This document shows positions 1-7,316 of a stretch of DNA of 49,967 nt, one piece after another. The stretch lies in assembly GCA_963580245.1 (NCBI GenBank), contig CAUZJO010000010.1, positions 1 to 49,967 of the forward strand, read 5' to 3'. A model generated the notes under the pieces. That model was given only the letters and a program-made list of their open reading frames with translations. It searched no databases and was not told where the DNA came from. Origin of the DNA: CAUZJO01 sp963580245. Its GTDB lineage: Bacteria; Sumerlaeota; Sumerlaeia; MVZB01. A program made the translations under genes and the position numbers. Every line of letters starts with the position of its first letter. Position 1 is the stretch's first letter.

Positions 1-54
1 GCGCACGACGGCGGCCTTCTCCTGAGCCGTCCAGTGTTTGCGTTGACGTTTCAT
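1..54 (-). CDS. Transposase N-terminus (IS3/IS66-like HTH), cut by window edge
   Basis: Only the first 18 codons are in the window. They read MKRQRKHWTAQEKAAVVR on the minus strand, the basic start typical of the small helix-turn-helix subunit (OrfA) of IS3-like elements. A purine-rich ribosome-binding site (GGAGG, in the complement of about 62-67) lies about 8 bases before the ATG at 54. The roughly 50 bases between this ATG and the neighbouring gene remnant would be the end of the insertion sequence. The family call rests on 18 residues, so it is tentative; a transposase as such is more likely than not. Confidence 0.6.
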   Translation of the reverse strand, partial: MKRQRKHWTAQEKAAVVR

Positions 55-112
55 CGGACCATCCTCCGTTCTGAGTTTATACTAACTCAAACGGCCCGAT
101 TGTCCAATTTCA
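55..112. mobile_element. Probable terminal end of the insertion sequence
   Basis: This non-coding stretch separates the transposase start from the point where RelA/SpoT-type coding sequence begins. In the frame of the downstream remnant a stop codon (TAA) lies at 83-85, so the boundary between element and host gene must lie between about 86 and 112. The exact terminal inverted repeat and target duplication cannot be defined because the other end of the element is outside the window. Confidence 0.4.
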
Positions 113-808
113 GCTGAAGCAGAACAAGCAAAGCATATTCTCGCTCATTCGAGAGACTATATTACAGAACCGAAAGAATCGGGATACCGTGGTATTCACC
201 TGATATACAAATACCACAGTGATACCTACGCGAAGCACTGCGGCTTGATGGTTGAGGTCCAACTTCGGTCCATGTTACAACACGTCTGGGCTACCGGCGT
301 TGAGACAGTCGGAACTTTTCTCCGGAGTCCCTTAAAATCCAGTATTGGTCCGGAAGACTGGCTTGCATTCTTTTCCTGTCTTTCTGCCGCTCTCCACTAT
401 AAGGAAACCGCCCCTCGCAGATTCAAGAGGTTGGATGAATTTCTTGCTGTAACAGCGGAACTCGGCAGGATCTCAAAAAGAATCGAAGCGGATTGCCGAT
501 TAACTGACTTTGGAAACCTCGTTCGCCTAGTCGAGCAGCACAAGGAGAGATCAACGAAGACTTTCGTGCTCCATCTAAAACCAGTCGAGGGAATTGTGAA
601 TCTTTACTCGTTCCGCACGCAATCTTCTGCTGCGGCATTACACCTGTATTCGCGTCTTGAACAAGAAGTGAATCTCGATCAAGGGGAGGATGTCGTTCTC
701 GTAAGTACTGACTCAATCAAAGATCTAAGGCAAGCTTACCCTAACTACTTCTTAGATACGCGGAGATTGGTAAAGGAATTTGATACGCTTAAACCCTATA
801 TGGGCTAA
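113..808 (+). pseudogene. RelA/SpoT-domain (alarmone synthetase-like) gene lacking its 5' end
   Basis: About 231 codons remain open, without a start that would include the first half of the domain. The visible part holds hallmarks of the RelA/SpoT (p)ppGpp synthetase fold: ESGYRGIHLIYKY near 168-206, then MVEVQLRSMLQHVWATGVET near 248-307. These correspond to the GYR-H and (V)EIQ(L)RT...W..(E) motifs of the family. The substrate-binding N-terminal half is absent, and a transposase start lies immediately upstream, so the gene was probably cut by an IS insertion. A TTG at 245 and an ATG at 248 could give a C-terminal fragment, but it would not be a complete synthetase. The stop codon lies inside an attC-like palindrome (803-928), as is usual for an integron cassette gene. 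Base composition is visibly lower in G+C than the neighbouring mnmG. Pseudogene status is inferred. Confidence 0.72.
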
Positions 809-928
809 CAAGAGGGTGCTACGAACCGACTACCCGTCGCGAGTCGAAAGCGAAATGAACAACAGGACATCAACCCCGGAGCCGGAGCGGCACTGCCGGT
901 AGCCGGTCGCAGAACCTGCACGTTAGCC
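803..928 (+). other. attC-like integron recombination site (126 bp imperfect palindrome)
   Basis: The ends are GGCTAAC (803-809) and GTTAGCC (922-928), a perfect 7-bp inverted repeat close to the R''/R' core consensus RYYYAAC...GTTRRRY; only the second base deviates. Inside, a mostly unpaired spacer is followed by a second paired block: the left arm GTGCTACGAACCGACTACC pairs with the complement of the right arm, with several mismatches and one extra unpaired A. This matches the R-spacer-L layout with an extrahelical base known for attC sites. Length resembles the long VCR-type sites. The upstream gene stops inside the left core, as in integron cassettes. No integrase gene is in the window. 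Confidence 0.65.
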
Positions 929-1221
929 AGCCCAAGAACGGAGTACACGATGGGGTTTCGTTTCTCGCTCGAACACGCGAACTGACTGGCACGTATTCTC
1001 CAGCCTTCCGGAACGACTCCCATACTCGATCACGAGTTCGAAGCCCGCGAAACGCTTCGCAAGCTACTGGAAGCAGCCCGGCGCGGATGTTGACATGCCA
1101 GGCCCGAACCGGCGTAATAATATCGGGAATGGTAGGGTATTCGCGCGGGGAGCGTCCGGGTGCGGCCTTCAACGGCCCGTTGCGTTCCCGAAACCACAAG
1201 CGAGTGTTTTCACGACTGAAG
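929..1221. other. Intergenic stretch before mnmG, no gene seen
   Basis: No convincing coding frame. The reading frame of mnmG stays open upstream to about 1087, but that sequence does not resemble the family and would make the protein unusually long. It could be the remains of a following cassette plus the mnmG promoter region; no clear promoter boxes were recognised. Confidence 0.4.
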
Positions 1222-3171
1222 ATGCATCTCGAGAACCGCTATGACCTGATCGTCGTCGGGGCCGGACATGCCGGTTGCGAGGCGGCTTATTCCGCCGCTC
1301 GGATGGGGCGCGACGTGTTGCTGCTGACGATGGAGCCCGACAAAGTCGCCATGATGTCGTGCAACCCTTCGATCGGCGGGCTGGCCAAGGGGCATCTGGT
1401 GCGCGAGATCGATGCGCTGGGCGGCATTCAGGCGATTGCCGCCGACGCCACGGGCATCCAGTTCCGCATGCTCAACACGCGCAAAGGCCCCGCCGTCCAG
1501 GCCCCGCGCGCGCAGTGCGACAAGTTGGGTTACAACGCCTGGATGCGCGAGTTCATCGCAAACGTCCCCGGCCTGACGTTGGGAGCGGGGACGGCGGTGG
1601 ACCTGATCTTGGAGCGCGGCGAATCCGGCCGCCCGCGCGTCGGCGGCGTCATGGTCGATGCCGGAGACGGCGAGCAGCTTCCGATTAACGCGCGCGCGGT
1701 GATCTGCACCACGGGAACATTTCTGGACGGCCTGATTCACGTGGGCTTGCGCAACTTCCCCGCCGGCCGGATGGGCGAAAAAGCCGCCGTCGGGCTGGGC
1801 GAGGCGCTGGCGCGCGTCGGTTTCGAGACCGGCCGGCTCAAGACCGGCACGCCCCCGCGCCTGCGCGCCTCGACCATCGACTGGTCCAAGTTCGACGTCC
1901 AGCCCGGCGACGAGCCGCCCCCCGCCTTCAGTTTCTCCAGCGGCCCGATCCGGCGCGACCAGGTTCCGTGTTGGATCGGCTATACCAACGCGGCGACGCA
2001 CGAGATCATCAACGCCGGGCTCGATCGCTCGCCGATGTATACCGGCGTCATCGAGGCGATCGGGCCGCGTTACTGCCCGTCGATCGAGGACAAGGTCGTG
2101 CGCTTCGCCGAGAGGCCTCGTCACCAGATTTTCCTCGAACCCGAGGGCCTGACGACCGACTGGATCTATCCCAACGGCCTCTCGACGTCGCTGCCCGAAG
2201 ACGTGCAGGAGGCGCTGCTGCGTTCGATCCCCGGCCTCGAGAACGTCGAGATGATTCGCCCCGGCTACGCGGTGGAATACACCTACTGCCCGCCGCTGCA
2301 GCTCCACGCCACGCTTCAGACGCGGCTGGTCGAGGGCCTGTTTTTCGCGGGCCAGATCAACGGCACGTCGGGCTACGAAGAGGCCGCCGCGCAGGGCCTG
2401 ATGGCCGGTATCAACGCGGCCCTGTGGCTCGCCGAGCGTGAACCGCTGATCCTGCGCCGCGACGAGGCCTACATCGGCGTGCTCATCGACGACCTGATCA
2501 CGATGGAACACCGCGAACCGTACCGGATGTTCACCTCGCGCGCCGAATACCGGCTCCTGCTGCGACACGACACCGCCGACCTGCGCCTGACGCCGCACGG
2601 ACGCCGCGTGGGCCTGATCGACGACGACCGCTGGGCCGCGTTTGAAACGTATCGCGAACGGATCGCGGCCGGGATCAACGCGCTGGATCGCCGGCCCTTG
2701 CATCCTGATAAGATCGACCGGGCCGCGTTCGAGGCGGCGGGTCTGCCCGCGCCGGAAAAGCAAACCACCATCGGCCAGTACCTGGCGAGGCCCAAGATGT
2801 CGCTCGAGGCCGTCCGACGGGCCGGGCTCCTGGAACCGGGGCCGGTGAAAACCGATGGGGAAGATGGCCGCCGTCCGGCCTTGCAAAACGCCGAGCGCGA
2901 CCGCGCCGACGCCCAAATCCTGCTCCACTTCAAGTACGCAGGCTACATCCGCAAGCAGCGCGAACAAGTCGAGCGCATGCGCCGCCTCGAGGACAAGCCC
3001 CTGCCCCAGACGCTCGATTACGCCCGCATCCACGGCCTGCGCAGCGAGGCCCAGGAAAAACTGACCCGCTTCCGCCCCGCCACGGTCGGCCAAGCCACCC
3101 GCATCGCCGGCATCAACCCCACCGACCTCTCCTTGGTCCTCGTCCACCTACGGGCCCGGGCGGCGGCCTGA
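1222..3171 (+). CDS. mnmG: tRNA uridine-5-carboxymethylaminomethyl(34) synthesis enzyme MnmG
   Basis: MnmG (GidA) works with MnmE to install the cmnm5 group on the wobble uridine of certain tRNAs, using FAD, NADH and methylene-tetrahydrofolate; it is cytosolic. The product is 649 residues. The FAD-binding motif GAGHAG is at residues 13-18. The family signature around SCNPSIGGLAKGHLVREID follows, with the conserved cysteine at residue 47, and the second signature GQINGTSGYEEAAAQG lies further on. The C-terminal helical MnmE-interaction region is present. The ATG at 1222 was chosen because MHLENRYDLIVVGAG fits the usual start; the open frame extends 45 codons upstream without family similarity. 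No mnmE lies nearby. It is ordinary housekeeping sequence with the high G+C of the genome. Confidence 0.96.
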   Translation: MHLENRYDLIVVGAGHAGCEAAYSAARMGRDVLLLTMEPDKVAMMSCNPSIGGLAKGHLVREIDALGGIQAIAADATGIQFRMLNTRKGPAVQAPRAQCDKLGYNAWMREFIANVPGLTLGAGTAVDLILERGESGRPRVGGVMVDAGDGEQLPINARAVICTTGTFLDGLIHVGLRNFPAGRMGEKAAVGLGEALARVGFETGRLKTGTPPRLRASTIDWSKFDVQPGDEPPPAFSFSSGPIRRDQVPCWIGYTNAATHEIINAGLDRSPMYTGVIEAIGPRYCPSIEDKVVRFAERPRHQIFLEPEGLTTDWIYPNGLSTSLPEDVQEALLRSIPGLENVEMIRPGYAVEYTYCPPLQLHATLQTRLVEGLFFAGQINGTSGYEEAAAQGLMAGINAALWLAEREPLILRRDEAYIGVLIDDLITMEHREPYRMFTSRAEYRLLLRHDTADLRLTPHGRRVGLIDDDRWAAFETYRERIAAGINALDRRPLHPDKIDRAAFEAAGLPAPEKQTTIGQYLARPKMSLEAVRRAGLLEPGPVKTDGEDGRRPALQNAERDRADAQILLHFKYAGYIRKQREQVERMRRLEDKPLPQTLDYARIHGLRSEAQEKLTRFRPATVGQATRIAGINPTDLSLVLVHLRARAAA

Positions 3172-3484
3172 TCGGCAACGGCAAAAAAGTCCTTCAACTT
3201 GACACCTCAGTCATCGTGTCCCGCACTGTCTTCAGTGTGTAGACGTTGAGCTGTCCGACTTAGATTTGACTTACATAGCGGTTACCGGCATGCTGAATGA
3301 TTTCAGCCTGTTTACCGACTTCGGCGCGCCTCTCGCTCTCCAATGGAAAGGTAGAACCATGTGGCAACCCCATCGCAATCTCCAGTCTGGCCGAGCTAAG
3401 TGCATCCCCCCGCTCAACGGGGCGCAAAGACACATATGAGGGATATGCTTCCCAAGGAACCATTCGGTCTCGTCTGCTCAATCC
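3172..3484. other. Intergenic region of about 310 bp
   Basis: No gene is assigned. A frame reading into about 3554 ends with a short hydrophobic stretch (QFPALVHAALLITVQNS) just before the FG-GAP coding sequence begins in a different frame. It could be the detached signal peptide of the next gene, separated by a frameshift near 3540-3555. This is uncertain. Confidence 0.3.
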
Positions 3485-4369
3485 GTGGTGCTTCACAAGC
3501 CAATTCCCGGCTCTTGTCCACGCTGCCCTGCTCATCACCGTCCAGAATTCGTGACCCAACCGCTCTTCGCTCAGACCACGTTTGGGCCCCAGCAGGTTAT
3601 CACCACGGCGACCGACATGGCCTGGTCGGTTTATGCGGCGGACCTGGACGGCGATGGGGACATCGATGTCTTGTCGGCCTCACGTGATGACAACGAAATC
3701 GCCTGGTATGAGAACTTATTGCCGCCACCACCCGTGAGGGTTTGGTTCCCAAATGGCGGCGATACGTTTTCGGGAGATTCGCTCATCCAGATCGAATGGC
3801 GAGCGAATGTGTCATCCGCCGGCACGGGTGTTCGGCTGGAATTGTGGGACAGTGACGGATTTATCATGACACTCGGTTACGATTGGGACCCGTCGGGTCA
3901 ACATGCGGCGACAGTCTACCTGTCCTTGATGCCCGAGAAGGATGATTACCGCATCCGAGTTTTCAGCACGTTCAATCCTGAGCTGTTCGACGAGAGTGAT
4001 GAGCCGTTTACGATCATCGGAGGAGCGGTCAAGGTCCATGCGCCCAACGGCGGTGAGACTTGGAACGTCAACACCCTTCAGCCCGTTCACTGGCAGACAA
4101 GCCTCCCATTCGCGGGAAACGGCGTCGATATTGAGTTATGGAACGACCAGTGCATGGTGAGCGACTTGGGGTCGGCCTGGGATCCCGACGGCGAGGCCAT
4201 TGATCTGTTGTTCGTGCCCGACACGATCCCCAGCGGAGACGATTACCACATGCGGACGATCAGCGCCTGGGCTCCCGAGCTGTTCGACGAAAGCAACGCC
4301 CCCTTCACGATCCTCGGCGGCCCCGAGCGCAACGCCGTGGATAACCGCCTTTGGACGCTCTATAGATAA
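3485..4369 (+). CDS. FG-GAP/VCBS repeat plus two Kre9/KNH-like beta domains, possibly 5'-damaged
   Basis: The product from the GTG at 3485 is 294 residues. Residues about 40-72 form one FG-GAP/VCBS calcium-binding repeat (SVYAADLDGDGDIDVLSAS, then IAWYENL). Two repeated beta-sandwich units follow, beginning VWFPNGGDTFSG and VHAPNGGETWNV and each ending with a PELFDES...PFTI motif. They resemble the Ser/Thr-rich Kre9/KNH-like family found in secreted bacterial proteins. Such proteins normally start with a signal peptide and carry several FG-GAP repeats. Here the first 25-30 residues look non-native and no signal peptide is in frame, so the gene may be shortened or frameshifted at its 5' end. 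Function is unknown; a secreted adhesin or carbohydrate-binding role is only an inference. Confidence 0.6.
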   Translation: MVLHKPIPGSCPRCPAHHRPEFVTQPLFAQTTFGPQQVITTATDMAWSVYAADLDGDGDIDVLSASRDDNEIAWYENLLPPPPVRVWFPNGGDTFSGDSLIQIEWRANVSSAGTGVRLELWDSDGFIMTLGYDWDPSGQHAATVYLSLMPEKDDYRIRVFSTFNPELFDESDEPFTIIGGAVKVHAPNGGETWNVNTLQPVHWQTSLPFAGNGVDIELWNDQCMVSDLGSAWDPDGEAIDLLFVPDTIPSGDDYHMRTISAWAPELFDESNAPFTILGGPERNAVDNRLWTLYR

Positions 4370-4436
4370 TCATCCCAGGACAGCCGATGGGGACCGCCTG
4401 CCCTCGATCGCGGAAAACTTCGTTCATTCACGCCGC

Positions 4437-4745
4437 TCAAGTCACGAGGCTCGCGGTCCAGGTTGCGTGGACGCGCGTGCTGCTCGTCACCACGCCTTGT
4501 TCCATGCCGGCGCCGTCGGCGTTCAGCTCGGTGGCGTAGTGGGCGACCGAGCCGTTGCGGTAGAACACCGACATCGACACGACCCGGCCGATGACGGCGC
4601 CGATGATCGATCCGTCGGTGTGATCGCGCCACATCACGCGTCCCGACAATTTCCACCGGTCCTGCTCCAGGAACAAGACGCCGCTGATTTCGGTCCCATT
4701 GACCTGAACGATTTCCCAGGGCCTGCCGATTTGAGGGCAGTCCAT
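4437..4745 (-). CDS. Hypothetical protein, 102 residues
   Basis: Not recognised. The start at 4745 is supported by an AGGAG ribosome-binding site about 8 bases upstream. The sequence alternates hydrophobic and polar residues (GTEISGVLFLEQDRWKLSG, IIGAVIGRVVSMSVFYRN), which suggests a small soluble beta-barrel or beta-sandwich. There is no signal peptide or membrane helix. It is convergent with the FG-GAP gene and lies 34 bases upstream of the end of the next minus-strand gene. No function is proposed. Confidence 0.6.
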   Translation of the reverse strand: MDCPQIGRPWEIVQVNGTEISGVLFLEQDRWKLSGRVMWRDHTDGSIIGAVIGRVVSMSVFYRNGSVAHYATELNADGAGMEQGVVTSSTRVHATWTASLVT

Positions 4746-4779
4746 CGTTTGATCTCCTGGTGGGCGAGGGGGGGAAAGT

Positions 4780-5508
4780 TTAAGGGTTCCGCCGGCCTCC
4801 GCCCCGGCCCGCTCTAAACCCGGGGCCGCCGCGTGGGCGCCGCGCCGTGGCTTGATCCCAGGTCTCCTTCTGTTCCGCCGTCAGGATGGTCGCCATCTCC
4901 TTGTCCAGTTTGTCTTTCAGCTCGCGCATGGATTCGCTGAGCGACGCGAAGTCGGCGCCGGCCATCGCCTCTTCGCGGGCTTTGTTGGAATCGGTGACGT
5001 AGGTCTGGACCTGTTCCAGGGCCGTGTCGAGGTCCTCTTGCTCCAACTCGAACCCGGTTAGCACATGGACCATTTGGCCCCACCGGCGACTGAAAGACCC
5101 GAGGATGCCGATAGCCTGGGTTGTTTGGCCATCCGACAGGAATGCCGTGAGCGCCTCTTGGAGCTTTTCCCTTTCGTTCGCGACGAGTTCCCGCCTCTGT
5201 TGCCAACTCTCCATCCGGTTGCCTTCGGCGACTGACCAGAACTCGCGCATCGCCTCATCGTGACTGGCGCGGGCCGCTTGATAAGCGGCGATGAGTTTAG
5301 ATTCGATCACCTGGCCGAGCTCGAGGTCTTCAGCGACGCCTTTGGCCTGGATTTCCCAGGCGGCTTCTTGCTCGGCGGTTTCGAGCCCTTGACGGCCACC
5401 GCCGCCTGGTTGAGCGAGCGCCTCGCCGAGGCTCAACATCAACAGGGCCGCCCCCGCGATGCTCAATATGCTCGTGGCTCTGGCCGGTTCATTCCTCGTT
5501 GCGTTCAT
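4780..5508 (-). CDS. Secreted helical protein with LTxxQ-like motif
   Basis: A 242-residue product starts at the ATG at 5508, behind the ribosome-binding site CAGGAG. Residues about 14-32 form a signal peptide ending ALAQPGGGG. The mature part is almost entirely charged alpha-helix with coiled-coil character. Near the C-terminus it has ATILTAEQKETWDQ, which resembles the LTxxQ motif of CpxP/Spy-type periplasmic proteins. It ends in an Arg/Gly-rich tail (RPRGGPGFRAGRGGGRRNP). CpxP/Spy proteins bind unfolded proteins or sense envelope stress. This protein is longer and only loosely similar, so a role as periplasmic helper or sensor is an inference. Confidence 0.75.
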   Translation of the reverse strand: MNATRNEPARATSILSIAGAALLMLSLGEALAQPGGGGRQGLETAEQEAAWEIQAKGVAEDLELGQVIESKLIAAYQAARASHDEAMREFWSVAEGNRMESWQQRRELVANEREKLQEALTAFLSDGQTTQAIGILGSFSRRWGQMVHVLTGFELEQEDLDTALEQVQTYVTDSNKAREEAMAGADFASLSESMRELKDKLDKEMATILTAEQKETWDQATARRPRGGPGFRAGRGGGRRNP

Positions 5509-5882
5509 TTTGCTTGCTCCTGTTTTCCCTCGATCGCGGGAAGGTTTGTAGGCTGGGTTGCCCGTTCGATCTGGAACCGTGAAATGCCGAGATGTTCCAT
5601 ATCGTTTATGTCCCGTGGTGTCTGGACGCGAAGTTCTGACAGTCCGCATGATTGAACAAGAAGTGCGCCAGATTCTGGTGGCGCTCGGCACGCGCAGGCT
5701 CTCCCTTCCGTTCGCTTGTCCATCCCCCATTGCGCTCGACCCGGCGGCGGCCATTCGGCGAGAACTCTCACAACAAACCCTAAACGACCATCGGACCCTT
5801 ACGATCATCGCCTCTTGCGGTTGGCCCCGTGGAGCGGGCAATATGAGCCTCCGGGTCGCATCCCGGCCCAGGCCCTTCAACC
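5509..5882. promoter_or_regulatory. Divergent intergenic region, about 370 bp
   Basis: It lies between the minus-strand secreted helical protein and the plus-strand glycosidase-like gene, so it should hold both promoters. No clear -35/-10 pair, hairpin or repeat stood out, and I see no gene in it. Confidence 0.35.
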
Positions 5883-7316
5883 ATGTGCGCTTTCGCCACC
5901 GTCATCCCCGCCGCGTTCGAAACCCTCAGCCTCGCCGAGCCGGCCACTCGCGGCTACGGGATTACTCTGACGCGCAGCATGAAACCCTCGTGGCTGGAGC
6001 TTGAAATCCAGCGCGTGGCCCAGGCCGGTTTTAACCTGATCCTTTTTCCCGTTTACGTCAACGGTTGGACGCTGTTTCCCTCCGAGTCCGCGGCGGCGCA
6101 GGGGATCAAACCGATCAACCCCCACATACGAAAGTGGAACCCGCTGGACCTCGCCGGCCGCCTGGCCGCCGAGGCGGGGATAACGCTGTGGGGTTTCACG
6201 CGCCCCTACAATTTCCACCCGCGCCACTCGATCGTCGAGCATAAACTCTTGCACGAACACCCTGAATGGCGCATCCGCGCTCACCCCAATCTGCAGCAGT
6301 CGGCGGTTCGCCGGCGAGAGGCGTGGCATCCCTGTCTTATCAACCCCGATTACCGCCGTTATGTGGGGAATGTCCTGTCGGAGGCCGTGGCTGGCTATCA
6401 ACTGAGGGGATTGGTGATCAATCTGGCGGACCTGGGGATCTGTGGGGGCCCGCTCCGAGAGTCGCCTTTCTGCTTCTGTCCGGCCTGCCGTCGTAAGTTT
6501 CGCGAAGACAGAGACGAGGATCTGCTCCAGGCCGCTGAGCGCGGCCAGGTCGAAATGATCCGCCAATGGCAGCTCGAACAGGTCCTTGACCACGTTTCGT
6601 ACGTGCGCCACCGCCTATTGCGCATGCGTCCCGGTCTGCGCCTGGTTTGCCGAGCGCGACCGACTTGGCGCCAGCAGGCCGATCGGCCCACGCCGACCCA
6701 CTGCCCTTCACCGCTCGTTGACTGGACGCGCCTGCTTGAATCCGGCTTGATTGAATTGATCGCGGTTGATCACGACGACGAACGGGCCGGCGAGCTCATC
6801 GGCTCGCGTCTGGCCGCCGATTACGCCAATCTGGGAGACCGTGTCTTGTGGCTGCCCGTGCTCTCGATCGACGCGCTTGAGGACCTGCGCGCTCCGTTGC
6901 GCGCGCTGCAACATTACCCCACTCCGGGTTTTATCGCCGAGTTCCAAAACAGCTTCACCGAGGACGACGCCCGGTTCCTCAGCGAGTCGTTTTTTCCGGA
7001 CGCCGCCGTCGTCCCCGAGGATGACCCGATCCGCACGGCGACCTATTTCCTTGAGCGGGCCGGTCAGGCCCATCGCGACCTGCCGCGGCTGAGCGAACTG
7101 ATCGGCGATTTCGTCCGCTTGCTGGCCCGGCAGGTCCCCTCATCCAACGAATTCAAGGGGCTTCAGATGATCGAGCAGAACATCCACGGACTGGAGCAGT
7201 ACATCCGGCGCGGGCGGCTGGGCAGGGGAACCATCTCCGAGCGCACGCTTCTGGATCTGGGTCTGGCCCGCCGTTACGTTCGCATGGCTTTGATGGACAT
7301 CCGAATGGCGGTATGA
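5883..7316 (+). CDS. Glycoside hydrolase-like (GHL10/TIM-barrel) protein
   Basis: The product is 477 residues. It starts with strands typical of a (beta/alpha)8 barrel: AGFNLILFPVYVNGWTLFPS near residues 49-68, then GITLWGFTRPYNF, HPEWRIRA and CLINPDYRRYVGNVLSEAV. Next come LRGLVINLADLG and a cysteine cluster FCFCPACRRKF, arranged as in GHL6/GHL10-type putative glycosidases. The usual catalytic acids could not be placed with confidence. There is no obvious signal peptide from this start. The stop overlaps the start of the next gene by 4 bases (ATGA), so the two are probably translated together. A role in processing a surface polysaccharide is inferred from that coupling. Confidence 0.65.
   Translation: MCAFATVIPAAFETLSLAEPATRGYGITLTRSMKPSWLELEIQRVAQAGFNLILFPVYVNGWTLFPSESAAAQGIKPINPHIRKWNPLDLAGRLAAEAGITLWGFTRPYNFHPRHSIVEHKLLHEHPEWRIRAHPNLQQSAVRRREAWHPCLINPDYRRYVGNVLSEAVAGYQLRGLVINLADLGICGGPLRESPFCFCPACRRKFREDRDEDLLQAAERGQVEMIRQWQLEQVLDHVSYVRHRLLRMRPGLRLVCRARPTWRQQADRPTPTHCPSPLVDWTRLLESGLIELIAVDHDDERAGELIGSRLAADYANLGDRVLWLPVLSIDALEDLRAPLRALQHYPTPGFIAEFQNSFTEDDARFLSESFFPDAAVVPEDDPIRTATYFLERAGQAHRDLPRLSELIGDFVRLLARQVPSSNEFKGLQMIEQNIHGLEQYIRRGRLGRGTISERTLLDLGLARRYVRMALMDIRMAV

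Noticed and set aside
1210..3147. 645-codon open frame on the minus strand opposite mnmG
   Set aside because: It is antisense to a clear mnmG and arises from high G+C at third positions; its translation has no domain-like pattern.
3260..3559. 99-codon minus-strand frame upstream of the FG-GAP gene
   Set aside because: No ribosome-binding site or family similarity; it overlaps the probable 5' region of the plus-strand gene.
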